Assembly (NCBI RefSeq): GCF_020991365.1
Contig: NZ_JAJLRA010000038.1
Span: forward strand, 1-42,408
Origin: Streptacidiphilus sp. ASG 303
GTDB taxonomy: Bacteria; Actinomycetota; Actinomycetes; Streptomycetales; Streptomycetaceae
Reading direction: 5' to 3'
Length of the DNA stretch: 42,408 nt
The notes under the pieces were generated by a model that worked only from the letters and a program-made list of their open reading frames with translations, made no database searches and was not told the DNA's origin. Made by a program: the position numbers and the translations under genes. Below, piece by piece: positions 1 through 7,941 of this stretch (the stretch's first letter is position 1; every line of letters starts with the position of its first letter).

Positions 1-101
1 TGCCGGTGATCCCGCCACGGACGACCCCGCCCGTCGGCACCCGGCAGCAGCGGCGCGATCCGCTCCCACGCCGCATCCGTCAACTCACCACGACCCACCA
101 C
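1..101 (-). CDS. IS5-family transposase, N-terminal fragment cut by window edge
   Basis: Reading leftward from a GTG at 101 (a second GTG lies at 98), the translation VVGRGELTDAAWERIAPLLP followed by a Gly/Arg-rich stretch is the standard N-terminus of Streptomyces IS5-type DDE transposases. Only about 33 residues are present and the catalytic domain would lie to the left of the window. The terminal inverted repeat and CTAG target follow at once to the right, so this is the 5' end of an element whose body is outside. A C-terminal piece of the same kind of element closes the right edge of the window in the same orientation. The family call is secure; completeness outside cannot be judged. Confidence 0.85.
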   Translation of the reverse strand, partial: MVGRGELTDAAWERIAPLLPGADGRGRPWRDHR

Positions 102-110
102 AAGATCAAT

Positions 111-127
111 TATCAGACACGGCCTAG
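111..127. repeat. IS5-type terminal inverted repeat with CTAG target
   Basis: TATCAGACACGGC followed by CTAG at 124-127. The reverse complement (CTAGGCCGTGTCTGATA) matches the repeat at 42282-42298 (CTAGGCCGTGTCTGACA). CTAG is a typical IS5-group target. Here the insertion sits directly on the tip of an older IS630 end that starts with the same TAG. Confidence 0.8.
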
Positions 128-160
128 TGCTTTGACCGTGAAGGTTCACCGGTTTGGTCA
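125..160 (+). repeat. Solo IS630-type left end
   Basis: TAGTGCTTTGACCG then GGTTCACCGG. It matches the outward tip of the IS630 element at 2315 read in reverse (TAGTGCTCTGACCG then GGTTCGCCGG), about 28 of 34 positions by eye. It also resembles the element's own left end at 1083. It points rightward like a left end but has no transposase next to it. Either it is the true left end of a larger IS630 unit that includes the kinase gene, or it is the scar of a second copy. Confidence 0.65.
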
Positions 161-248
161 GGTCGCCGAACCGAGGCGGCGAGACCGTGGGTTCGATCGG
201 TTGTCAGCGTCTCCTGCGACAGGCTGACGCCTGGCAAGATCACCTTCC

Positions 249-1064
249 ATGAGTTCAGATCGATGGAGCACTCACGCGATCGAGATGGGGCCAACCAGTG
301 TCATCAAGCGGTTCAGCGTGGGAGACCGCGAGCGGTGCGAGCGCGAGTTTCGTGCGCTGACACTGCTTGCCGCGTATGCTCCCGGCTTGGCCGCCAAGCC
401 GCTTCTATCGGAGTTGGCTGCCCCGCAGCCGACCCTCGTGATGTCCCGGCTGAGCGGCTCGCCTCTGCGGGGAAGCTCTCTCGACCACCGGCAGCTGAAG
501 GTCCTCGCGGATGCCGTCACCGCAATGCACAATGCGGTCCCGCCGTCAGTGCTCGCGGGAGTTCCGCTCAGGCCGGGACATCAAGGCGAGCTGATCACGC
601 ACCTGCGTACCTGGTCAGCTGTCGAGCGTCGTGACGACAGCAGCGTCGTAGCCCGCGGCAAGGTCGCTGGATTGGCGTGGCTGGCCCAGTCGGGTCTGGA
701 GAACGGCGAGCCTGATGTCCCAGCGGCGTTCGGACCTGGAGACGGCAACCTCGCCAACTACCTCTGGGACGGAAACAAGGTCCAGGTCGTCGACTTCGAG
801 GACTCCGGCCGCAGTGATCGAGCCTTCGAGTTGGCGGAGATCACCGAGCATGTGTCCAGTTGGATCGGACCGCCCCTCGATGTCTCCTCGTTCTTGGCAC
901 ACGTCGACTTGACCGCAGCCGAGGCATCCCGGCTTCGCGACTGCCGGCGGCTCCTCGCCCTTGTCTGGCTGTTCCTGTTGTCGTTCGATGATCCAGACAG
1001 CCCCAGGAATCCACCCGGCACCGCAGAGCGGCAGGCCGACCGCCTGATGGAACTGCTGGGTTGA
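249..1064 (+). CDS. APH-fold phosphotransferase (kinase-like)
   Basis: A 271-residue protein of the size of small aminoglycoside/choline-type phosphotransferases. What supports the fold is the C-terminal catalytic motif FGPGDGNLANYLWD (about 160-174) followed by VQVVDFEDSGRSDRAFELAE, the equivalent of the Brenner loop (H-G-D-x-x-x-x-N) and of the Mg-binding DFE/DxD segment. The usual histidine of the first motif is replaced (GPGD), while the Asp and Asn are kept. The N-terminal half resembles the kinase N-lobe (VIKRF lysine, then CEREFRAL). The substrate is unknown: antibiotic modification, sugar or small-molecule phosphorylation are all possible. The gene stands alone between an IS630-type end at 125 and the IS630 element, so it may be a passenger. 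No clear ribosome binding site precedes the ATG. Confidence 0.7.
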   Translation: MSSDRWSTHAIEMGPTSVIKRFSVGDRERCEREFRALTLLAAYAPGLAAKPLLSELAAPQPTLVMSRLSGSPLRGSSLDHRQLKVLADAVTAMHNAVPPSVLAGVPLRPGHQGELITHLRTWSAVERRDDSSVVARGKVAGLAWLAQSGLENGEPDVPAAFGPGDGNLANYLWDGNKVQVVDFEDSGRSDRAFELAEITEHVSSWIGPPLDVSSFLAHVDLTAAEASRLRDCRRLLALVWLFLLSFDDPDSPRNPPGTAERQADRLMELLG

Positions 1065-1080
1065 GATGGCGCTATTTCCC

Positions 1081-2315
1081 TTCTGACCGCGACGGTTCAC
1101 CGGGTCGTCAGGCTGCCGTGTCGCGTGGGCGTCCGCCCCAGCGGATGCCCTTCTCGCTGCGGACACGGGCGCGCTCGCGGCGTTGGGCGGCGAGGACGTC
1201 GGGGTGGCGGGCGTTCGCGTTCCTCCAGCGGAGGTAGGCGTGCAGGGCCCAGGTCTGGACGGTGTGGTTGCGGTGGTGGGAGTTCGCGATCGTGAACTGC
1301 CGAAGCGGCCCGAAGTGGGCCTCGATCGGGTTGGCCCAGGACGCGTAGGTCGGGGTGAAGCAGAGTTCGACCCGGTTCTTCTTCGCCCAACGGCGGATCG
1401 TCTCGCCCTTGTGGGCGGAGAGGTTGTCCAGGATGACGTAGATCGGGGCGCCGTCCGGGCGGGCCGCGCGGATCGACCTGAGCGCGGCCAGCGTGTTGCC
1501 GGCGCCCTTCCTGCGTCGGTTGACGCCCCACAGCCTGTCGTCGCCGATCGAGTAGCAGCCGTGGAAGTAGCGGACGCCGTGTGTGCGGTGGTAGGTCGCG
1601 GGGTGCCGCTCGGGGTGACCGGCGGGTGCCCATCCGGAGCCGCCCGTGGGACGGATGCCGAGGGGCCCGAACTCGTCGAACGCGAAGACCCGGTCAGGGA
1701 AGCGGTCCAGGACGTGCTCGATGCGATCCAGCTTGGCGTCGCGGTCGGGATCGGGTGACTCCTTCCAGGTCTTGGTGCGCTGGAAGGTGATGCCGCGGCG
1801 GGCGAGCAGGCACCGTAACGCCTCGCGGCCGATCCGGATCACGCGGCCGTGGACTTTCCGCAGGTAGACGGCGAGTTTGCGGATCGACCATCGGGTGAAG
1901 GGCTGGCCGAACTTGGTCGGGCGGGTGGTGGCCGTCTGGACGACGAAGTCCTCGTCGTCATGACTGAGAAGGCGGGGACGGCCTCCCGCCCACCGAGGGT
2001 CCAAGCAGGCCAGCCTGATCTCGTTGAACCGGTGGATCACGTCGCGGACGGTGTCCTCGTCGGCCTGCACCAGCTGGGCGATCGCCGGGACCCGGTTCCC
2101 GCCAGCCGAGGCCAGCAGCATCATCGCCCGCCGGAACCGCACCGAACTGGTGCTACCCCGGCGCACGATCTGCTGCAGCTTCTGCCCCTCCTGGTCGGTC
2201 AACCTGCGCACACGGACAGGCTCGGCCACCACACCCCCCAAACGGTCGGACGGACGTCACCGCACATCCAACCGCCCGACCACCAACCCGGCGAACCAAC
2301 CCGGTCAGAGCACTA
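1081..2315 (-). mobile_element. IS630-family insertion sequence
   Basis: One transposase gene lies between imperfect inverted repeats: 1083-1107 (CTGACCGCGACGGTTCACCG onward) and 2284-2308 (reverse complement CTGACCGGGTTGGTTCGCCG onward). On the right the similarity to the solo end at 125 extends to a TA at 2314-2315, the usual IS630/Tc1 target. On the left no equally good TA tip is present at 1081. That leaves open that the functional unit runs from 125 to 2315. Confidence 0.75.
1108..2241 (-). CDS. IS630-family DDE transposase
   Basis: 377 residues. The N-terminal helix-turn-helix region has the IS630 pattern RRAMMLLASAGGNRVPAIAQ and VQADEDTVRDVIHRF. The catalytic domain shows the DDE triad: Asp in VFAFDEFGPLG, Asp in IYVILDNLSAHKG and Glu in SWANPIEAHFGPL. 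It should cut and paste the element into TA dinucleotides. The frame is open throughout and looks functional. The ORF can start at a TTG (2241) or at GTG codons a few residues in; the start is not decided by a good ribosome binding site. The right inverted repeat lies about 45 nt upstream. Confidence 0.93.
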   Translation of the reverse strand: MGGVVAEPVRVRRLTDQEGQKLQQIVRRGSTSSVRFRRAMMLLASAGGNRVPAIAQLVQADEDTVRDVIHRFNEIRLACLDPRWAGGRPRLLSHDDEDFVVQTATTRPTKFGQPFTRWSIRKLAVYLRKVHGRVIRIGREALRCLLARRGITFQRTKTWKESPDPDRDAKLDRIEHVLDRFPDRVFAFDEFGPLGIRPTGGSGWAPAGHPERHPATYHRTHGVRYFHGCYSIGDDRLWGVNRRRKGAGNTLAALRSIRAARPDGAPIYVILDNLSAHKGETIRRWAKKNRVELCFTPTYASWANPIEAHFGPLRQFTIANSHHRNHTVQTWALHAYLRWRNANARHPDVLAAQRRERARVRSEKGIRWGGRPRDTAA

Positions 2316-2652
2316 GCGGTTCTCTGAGCAAGATGACGGGGACCGATTCCAGGCCAAGTCGAATGGCCACGGCAATCCGATGGTTTCCGTCGAGGGTCCC
2401 GAACTCCTCGTTGAACCCGAGGCGCAGCGGTGTCAGGATCCCGCGCTTTCTGATGTCCACGGTCAACGCATCCAGATGACTTGGTGTGTCGACGAGCGCG
2501 GAGCCGACGATCTCGCGATCGACCGCTCGGTATCGCGCGACAAGAGCAGTTGGTAGGTGGACCTGGGAGAGCGACATATGGGCATCCTCCACGATGGCCG
2601 GAGGCAGTTGCATCAGGTCCCAGCTGTTGCCGCACCGGTTCTGGAAGGCCAC
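2305..2652 (-). CDS. ParB-like domain protein, C-terminus replaced by IS630 tip
   Basis: 115 residues from a GTG at 2652. Residues about 70-108 (RKRGILTPLRLGF, then TLDGNHRIAVAIRLG and VPVILL) carry the ParB/sulfiredoxin-like core with the G-x-H-R signature, normally used for nucleotide-dependent DNA binding or nuclease activity. The last codons (…REPLVL-stop) read CTAGTGCTCTGA, which is the terminal sequence of the IS630 element, so the present stop codon is supplied by the insertion and the native C-terminus is lost. It is too small to be a chromosome-partition ParB and has no ParA neighbour; a small plasmid- or phage-type ParB-like protein is more likely. Function unknown. Confidence 0.65.
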   Translation of the reverse strand: MAFQNRCGNSWDLMQLPPAIVEDAHMSLSQVHLPTALVARYRAVDREIVGSALVDTPSHLDALTVDIRKRGILTPLRLGFNEEFGTLDGNHRIAVAIRLGLESVPVILLREPLVL

Positions 2653-2701
2653 AACCGTGCCGAAGGCTCGTGCCGGACTGCCTCTTCGAAGACGACTACG
2701 G

Positions 2702-2822
2702 TCACCCGGATGCGTAAGGCCGGTCGAATGCCTCAGTCAGGGCGAGGGTCTGGGTGACGTCGTTGACGTTCGCGGCGGTGGTGATGACCTTCAGCGGGAT
2801 GCCGCCGCCGTCGGTGATCAGA
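2702..2822 (-). pseudogene. IS5-family transposase relic (about 40 codons)
   Basis: Read leftward the segment gives LITDGGGIPLKVITTAANVN, then DVTQTLALTEAFDRP and a stop at 2702-2704. This is the central DDE-domain motif block of a common Streptomyces IS5-type transposase. Nothing of the N- or C-terminal thirds is left and the flanks do not continue the reading frame. It is of a different subtype from the fragments at 5.2 kb and 6.7 kb. Confidence 0.75.
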
Positions 2823-2895
2823 CATCCGATGCAGTTGATCTGTCAAGCCACTGCGGTTGGCTGTGGTGTCAGTGGGGTGTGACAGCATCCGCCGA

Positions 2896-3486
2896 ATGAC
2901 GAGTGCACACGCAGGACGCGGCTTGGAGATGTTCCGGGTAGGCGACTTCCCCATCTACACGTTGACCTTCGTACGGGGGCTGAGCCCTGTCGAGTTGCTC
3001 ACCCGCATGAGAGTTGACCAGGAAACCCTCGCCCTTCGCGACGGGATGGATCTGTCGGACGACTTCGGCGACGACCTTCTCGACGATGAGGAACCCGTCG
3101 TCACCACGGGCGTCGATGGAGCATGGACCTGGGCGTGGGAACAGGGTGGTGTGCACGGGCTCGAGGAGCAGATCTTGAGCGCCGTGTCTGTCGGCACCGA
3201 GGCCGTTGCGCTGCACTACAACGAGAAGCCGATGTACTGGTTCAAGTACGCGGTCGACGGCGACGTCATCGTCGACTTTCACACGCTCCAGGCGATTGAG
3301 CCGACCGGGCTGGACCCGGCACGACTTGATGAGTACATGCGGCCGTTGGGGCTCGTCCCTGGCGAGCGGCCCCTTCGCTATGGCGTCCTGTCGCTTGTTG
3401 AGAACGCTTTCGGTATCCGGCTGACGCATCCGGGAGAGGTGGACGATCCGCGTATGAGCGGCCGGTTGAGCCCTTTGCCGGAGTGA
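2896..3486 (+). CDS. DUF6461 family protein
   Basis: 196 residues from ATG 2896 (an in-frame GTG at 2857 and an ATG at 2929 are alternatives; none has a clear ribosome binding site). The pattern YTLTFVRGLSPVELLTRM near the start, a central GAWTWAWEQGG and LHYNEKPMYWFKYAVDGDVI are what I recognise as DUF6461, a family very common in Streptomyces genomes. It is predicted soluble and acidic, with no signal peptide. Function is unknown; members often occur as scattered singletons, some near SUKH-type or immunity-like genes, as here (SUKH at 7.9 kb). It lies between an IS5 relic and an IS110 element but is itself intact. Confidence 0.7.
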   Translation: MTSAHAGRGLEMFRVGDFPIYTLTFVRGLSPVELLTRMRVDQETLALRDGMDLSDDFGDDLLDDEEPVVTTGVDGAWTWAWEQGGVHGLEEQILSAVSVGTEAVALHYNEKPMYWFKYAVDGDVIVDFHTLQAIEPTGLDPARLDEYMRPLGLVPGERPLRYGVLSLVENAFGIRLTHPGEVDDPRMSGRLSPLPE

Positions 3487-3529
3487 CTCCTCATGTGACT
3501 GGGCGATCCCAGTTCGGTGGAGGGGGCTG

Positions 3530-4771
3530 TCAAGCAGCCACTGCAAGGGTGACGATCGGCGGGGCCGGGAAGGCGGTGGTCTCGTCGTAGGGGACATTAT
3601 TGGTGAGGCAGTGGTGGAGGCAGCCGAGCATGCGGTTGAAGAGGTTGCGCTGGGCTGAGATGTGGCGGTCTCCGTCGGCACGGCGGCGGTCGTAGTGGGC
3701 TCTGGCCCCCGGTGAGGCGGTCAGTGAGGCGAAGGCCCAGACATACCCGACCGCGGCCAGGCGCTGGTTCTTGATGCGGCGGACCTTGACGGACACGCTC
3801 TTGCCCGACGCCCGGGTCACCGGAGCTGCGCCGGCGTATGCCTTGAGTGCTCTCGCGCTGGTGAAGCGGGATCGGTCATCGCCGATCTCAGCCAGCACCC
3901 GAGCGCCGGAGAGCGAGCCGAGTCCCGGAAAGCTGGTGATGATCTCGGCGTCCGGGTGCTTCTCGAACAACGCAGTGGTGGCTTCGGCGAGCTCCTCCGC
4001 GCTGCTGCAGGCTGCGTCGAGCTTGCGCAGCAGGGCCAGGGCCTGGCGGCCCATCGCGTCCTCGACCAGGGGCAGATGGCGCATCTGTGGGACACGCAGT
4101 GCTGTGTGCAGACGCTCGACTTCGGCCTCGATGCCGCGCTGGCGGCCGGCTTTCTTGAGCGCGGCCCTCAGCTGGGTGCGGGTGAGCCGAGCGATCTGGC
4201 CCGGTGTTGGTGCGGCGGCCAGCAGGCTGCGGGCCAGGGGCGAGCACAGGCCGCCGAGGAGCGGCTGGACGGCGGCCAGGTAGCCGGGGAAGTACTCGCG
4301 CAGGTGGGAGCGGAGTTTGTTGGCTGCCTGGGTGCGGTCCCAGACCGCGTCCTGCTGAGCGCGGGCCAGGACGGCGATGGCCTGCGCCAGCTCGCTGTCG
4401 GCGGGCAACTGCCGGTGGGCGGCCGCATCGGTGCGCAGGATGTGTGCCAGCATCGTGGCGTCGAAGTGGTCGGACTTCTTGCGCGCGACGGTGTGGCGTT
4501 CGCGATAGCGGGCGGCGGCCATCGGGTTGATCGCGTAGACGGGCCGCCCGGTGGCCCGCAGGCTGGCGACCAGCAGCCCTCGGGAGGTTTCGATGGCCAC
4601 CGGTACCGGGGATTCGGCGGCGTCTTCGTATTCGGCCAGCAGGTTGAGGAGCTGCTGGAGACCGGCGGCGTCATCGCCGATCCTGGCTCGGGCCACGAGC
4701 TTGCCCTCGGTGTCGACCAGGGCGATGTCGTGATGGTCGCTGGCCCAGTCGATCCCGCAGTATGCCTTCAT
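3530..4771 (-). CDS. IS110-family recombinase (transposase)
   Basis: 413 residues. The N-terminal RuvC-like DEDD domain starts with YCGIDWASDHHDIALVD; acidic partners are in PVAIETSRG and KKSDHFDATMLAHILRTD. The C-terminal Transposase_20 domain contains ITSFPGLGSLSGARVLAEIG and GAAPVTRASGKS, the latter with the conserved serine required in this family. The frame is complete and looks active. IS110 enzymes join element ends to a target using a structured bridge RNA encoded in the non-coding end of the element. In the IS110 group that end lies upstream of the gene, here to the right of 4771. Confidence 0.95.
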   Translation of the reverse strand: MKAYCGIDWASDHHDIALVDTEGKLVARARIGDDAAGLQQLLNLLAEYEDAAESPVPVAIETSRGLLVASLRATGRPVYAINPMAAARYRERHTVARKKSDHFDATMLAHILRTDAAAHRQLPADSELAQAIAVLARAQQDAVWDRTQAANKLRSHLREYFPGYLAAVQPLLGGLCSPLARSLLAAAPTPGQIARLTRTQLRAALKKAGRQRGIEAEVERLHTALRVPQMRHLPLVEDAMGRQALALLRKLDAACSSAEELAEATTALFEKHPDAEIITSFPGLGSLSGARVLAEIGDDRSRFTSARALKAYAGAAPVTRASGKSVSVKVRRIKNQRLAAVGYVWAFASLTASPGARAHYDRRRADGDRHISAQRNLFNRMLGCLHHCLTNNVPYDETTAFPAPPIVTLAVAA

Positions 4772-5100
4772 GGGCTTGTCTCACATCCTTCCGTCCGCAG
4801 TGTTTCGCTGCTGGTCGCAGCCGTGCGGAGACACGCGACTCCCTAATGGAAGGGCTCTGGTGGCCCAGCATCCGATCAGCCGTTCGTGACCCCAGCTGCC
4901 CGCGGGGCCCTCGGTCTTCGCAGGAGCTCTGCGGCTCCCGATGGATTGAGAGGTGACCACTGCGAGAGGCTCGAACCACGAACGTCAACGACCCGGCCAC
5001 CTGATCGGTGCCGTGTTGGGGGTGCCGGCGGGCAGGCTCTCCAGACATGCGTCAGACCCGCTGCCGGCGGTACGGGAGCCGGTGAGCCCGTCTGATCAAA
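4772..5100 (-). ncRNA. Candidate IS110 bridge RNA / left-end leader
   Basis: About 330-380 nt without a convincing gene lie upstream of the recombinase start, before the IS5 fragment at about 5.16 kb. The stretch has several short inverted repeats, for example GCAGTGTTTCGCTGC near 4798, GAGCTCTGCGGCTC at 4923-4936 and CGAGAGGCTCG around 4964-4974. The IS110 group is known to encode its bridge RNA in this position. The exact RNA limits, guide loops and element boundary cannot be fixed by eye, so this is a positional prediction supported by visible stem potential. Confidence 0.4.
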
Positions 5101-5164
5101 GGGCTCCACACCCGGTGGTGCTTCAGGCTTCACCGGCCCCGTAGATCCCCATTAGGTGGTGCTT

Positions 5165-5623
5165 GCTGCCGGTCTTGCGGCGGTCGACCGTGCCCGTCAC
5201 GGCTCCAAGCACCACCTGATCGTCGACCGGCACGGAACCCCGCTCGCCGTCACGCTCACCGGCGGCAACCGTCACGACGTCACCCAGTTGCTGCCGCTAC
5301 TCGACGCGGTCCCGCCGATCCGGGGGCTTCGAGGACGGCCTCGTCGCAAGCTGCGGCACCTGCATGCCGACCGCGGCTACGACTTCGACACATACCGCCG
5401 CCTGCTGTGGAAGCGCGGCATCAAGCCGGTGATCGCCCGACGCGGCACCGCCCACGGCCCGGGGCTCGGCAAAGTCTGTTGGGTGGTGGAACGGGCCCTC
5501 GCCTGGCTGTACCAGTTCAAACGACTCCGAATTCGCCACGAAAGTCGCGCCGACCTCCCTCAGGGCCTGCTCGAATCGGCATGCAGCCTCATCTGCCTCC
5601 GTCGCCTGCGGACCTCACGATGA
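5165..5623 (+). pseudogene. IS5-family transposase, C-terminal half only
   Basis: The translation begins at VDRARHGSKHHLIVDRHG and runs through LTGGNRHDVTQLLPLLDAV, LHADRGYDFDTYRRLLWKRG and VCWVVERALAWLYQFKRL to SLICLRRLRTSR-stop. That covers roughly the last 150 residues of a family about 270 long. The second catalytic Asp (HADRGYD) and the Glu (VVERALAW) are present. The N-terminal half is absent and the sequence to the left belongs to the IS110 leader, which suggests IS110 insertion into, or deletion beside, an older IS5 copy. Its stop overlaps the end of the convergent PHP gene by 9 nt. Confidence 0.85.
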
Positions 5624-6622
5624 AACGAGTGGTCGGTTGAGGATGATCGGATTGGTGAGTGCGGCGACGTGCCCCTGGGGATGGCGGACCTCGATGCGAA
5701 CGAACGCCGAGTCCTCCGCTGTCGTGTCCCACTGAACCGCTCCCGCCCCGTCACCGGGGAGAGGAGCGCGGTGGACCTTCCCTCGATCGGTGTGGAAGCT
5801 GATGGTCCCCGCCGGCACACCTCGTACTGCCGCGTGGACTTCCACCTGACCACCATGAGTCGCGAGCCGCTCTCCCACCCCGGCAACGCGGCCGGCGGCA
5901 TGGGCGGTGAACGACACGTCCACATCCGCCGACTCGGCGATCCAACTGCGGCCGGCGCGGATCCCGGCCAGGACTGCCTGGGTGCTCAGTTCCTTGGAGA
6001 AGACCACGGTGTGAGGGATCCCGATCTGCCCTTCCAGGTGGGTGTCGCTGTTGCCCATCGCCGGCCGCCACGAGCCTGTGCGGAGGTCCGCCGCAAGGCT
6101 CCGCCCCCATGCGGCCAGGGCCGCCTCGTTGTCGGCATTCCAGGGCCGGTCCGACGTCCACAGCCCGTTCCACACCTCGACCACGTCGAAGCCGAGGAAG
6201 GAGAACATGAAGTCGCCCGACGGATAGGGCGCATGCGGATGCGCGGCCACGCACAGGCCCCCTGCTCGGTGGACCTGGGCCAGGCACTTGTCCACCAGCC
6301 CGTCCCCGGCCTGGTGGTTCCAGCCGACGACCTCGCCGGGATCGAGGCCGAGCGCCAGCCAGTGCCCGGTCTTCGTGGTCACCTCTTCGCCGAGAAGGAT
6401 CAAGAAGTCATCGGCGGCCAGATGCCCCCAGACACCCGGGACCGCCGCTGAGTTGTGCTCCGTCGTCGCGATGAAGTCGAGCCCGGCCGCGTGCGCCCGG
6501 GCAGCCAACTCCTCGGGTGTGAGTTCCCCGTCGGAGTGAACGGAGTGGACATGGCAGTCCCCGCGGTACCAGCCCGCCCCGCGTCCGATCGCCCGCCCCG
6601 GCGGGAAGCTCAGGCTCGACAA
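5615..6622 (-). CDS. PHP-domain metallohydrolase (CehA/McbA-like)
   Basis: 335 residues. I chose the TTG start at 6622 because GGAGG (6629-6633) lies six bases upstream; the ORF could be extended to 6679. The N-terminal PHP motif GWYRGDCHVHSVHSDGELTP, then DFIATTEHNS, LLGEEVTT, CVAAHPHAP and MGNSDTHL supply the metal-binding His/Asp/Glu set of the polymerase-and-histidinol-phosphatase superfamily. CehA/McbA members hydrolyse phosphoesters or carbamate-type esters; the substrate here is unknown. There is no signal peptide. The C-terminal residues after NPIIL (NRPLVSS) run into the end of the IS5 relic, so the last few codons may be IS-derived. It is flanked by IS5 relics on both sides. Confidence 0.8.
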   Translation of the reverse strand: MSSLSFPPGRAIGRGAGWYRGDCHVHSVHSDGELTPEELAARAHAAGLDFIATTEHNSAAVPGVWGHLAADDFLILLGEEVTTKTGHWLALGLDPGEVVGWNHQAGDGLVDKCLAQVHRAGGLCVAAHPHAPYPSGDFMFSFLGFDVVEVWNGLWTSDRPWNADNEAALAAWGRSLAADLRTGSWRPAMGNSDTHLEGQIGIPHTVVFSKELSTQAVLAGIRAGRSWIAESADVDVSFTAHAAGRVAGVGERLATHGGQVEVHAAVRGVPAGTISFHTDRGKVHRAPLPGDGAGAVQWDTTAEDSAFVRIEVRHPQGHVAALTNPIILNRPLVSS

Positions 6623-6704
6623 GGTTTTCCTCCCAGAGTCATCTCGACTCAACGCGCCACCAGGGGCAACCCGTTCCACCGCCCACGGAGCACCACCTCC
6701 GCTA

Positions 6705-7353
6705 GGACGTCAGATTCGGCGGGTAGTTCCGGAGACTGTCGTCCGGCGCCCGCAAGGTGGCGGCCGACGGCGTGCAGGGGACCGGGAGACGATGGCGGCG
6801 ATCGTGTTTGTGGCCACGTCCGGATGCACCTGGCGGCAGTTGCCGCCGGTGTTCGGGCCGTGCTGGCAGACGGTCTACCGGCGCTTCGCTCAGTGGAGCC
6901 GCGACCGCGTCTGGGCCCGTCTCCACCGCGTGATCCTTGACGAGCTCGGAAGCCGTGGGGAACTGGACTGGTCCCATTGCGCTATCGAATCGGTGAGCAT
7001 CCGCGCGACCAAAAGGGGCTCCTGACCGGACCGAATCCGACCGATCGCGGCAAGAAGGGATCAAAGATCCACCTCATCTGCGACCGGAATGGCTTGCCGA
7101 TCTCTGTTGCGATTTCTGGTGCCAACCTGCACGACAGCCAGGCTCTGGAGCCGCTGGTGCAGGGCATCCCGCCCATTCGCTCCAGACGAGGACCGGCCGA
7201 CGACGACCCGCCAAACTACATGCGGACAAGGGCTACGACTACGACCGCCTGCGGAAGTGGCTGCGTGCCCGCGGCATTGTCCCGCGCATCGCGTGCCGTG
7301 GGATGGAGAGCTCGGGGCGCCTGGGCCGCCGCCGCTGGGTGGTCGAGCGGGGC
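6705..7353 (+). pseudogene. Frameshifted IS5-family transposase relic
   Basis: Three frames are needed to follow the protein. RRVVPETVV and MAAIVFVATSGCTWRQLPPV to SIRATKRGS-stop (7025) are in one frame; LLTGPNPTDRGKKGSKIHLI to GIPPIRSRRGP in a second; RPAKLHADKGYDYDRLRKWL to RRRWVVERG in a third. After 7353 the similarity stops before the usual C-terminal helix. It has at least two frameshifts plus a 3' truncation, so it cannot make active transposase. Its subtype differs from the fragments at 2.7 kb and 5.2 kb. Confidence 0.85.
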
Positions 7354-7356
7354 AGC

Positions 7357-7733
7357 CCGCCTTTTCCTGCTCCAGGTGGCGCTCTTCGAGGCGGAGTTGG
7401 GGGTCCCCTCGGGCATCGGGCCGGTGGAGGACGACGAGTGCCGGATCGACCCGGTCCTCTTCGAGGGCTTCGTCCACGCCCTGCTAGAGCGTCACCGTGG
7501 GGCCCGCCACGTCGTCGTGTCGGCCCTCTCCGAGGGATTCCGCCACGGTGCTGGTGCTCGCCGAGCGCGCCGGAATCACCGGGCACCGGGCCCTGCCCGC
7601 GGCCGTGCAGGACGTCCTTGCGGACGTGCAGGTCTCGGCCTCCACGAGGGCGCCCGCTTCACGGGACGAGGACACCTGGGCGGCCCGACTGCAGGAGCGG
7701 TCCTGCGAGCTCAGCCGCTTCATGCCACGCTGA
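7357..7733 (+). pseudogene. DUF6086-like gene, 5'-truncated and frameshifted
   Basis: Directly after the IS5 relic a new protein pattern begins: RLFLLQVALFEAELGVPSGI, GPVEDDECRIDPVLFEGFVH and VVVSALSEGF. The frame changes near 7541, and the next frame reads ATVLVLAERAGITGHRALPA to SCELSRFMPR-stop at 7733. The pattern of a short acidic protein with GPxExDECRIDP is what I recall for DUF6086 proteins of Streptomyces. The N-terminus is missing, probably removed with the IS5 insertion. Function of the family is unknown; the family call is moderate, the frameshift is clear. Confidence 0.5.
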
Positions 7734-7941
7734 CCCGGGCCCGCCTGTCAACGGCGAGCCGATCACCCGCCCCTCGTCGGTACGGCCGGCCCAGGAGCGT
7801 GGAGTTCTCTGAATGCCTGCGCCGCCGTCGCCGGACCGTGGAGCACACAGCGGGCCCGGCCCGGTGGCCGCCGACGGCTCCGCCGCCGCGACGGGCGCAA
7901 CGCCGGGCATTTCCTCGCGCTCGACGGCCCGGCCGCCGCCC

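Noticed and set aside
40-260. Possible tRNA-like GGTTCGA segment near position 190 and another near 4970
   Set aside because: No acceptor stem, anticodon arm or CCA end can be folded around either segment.
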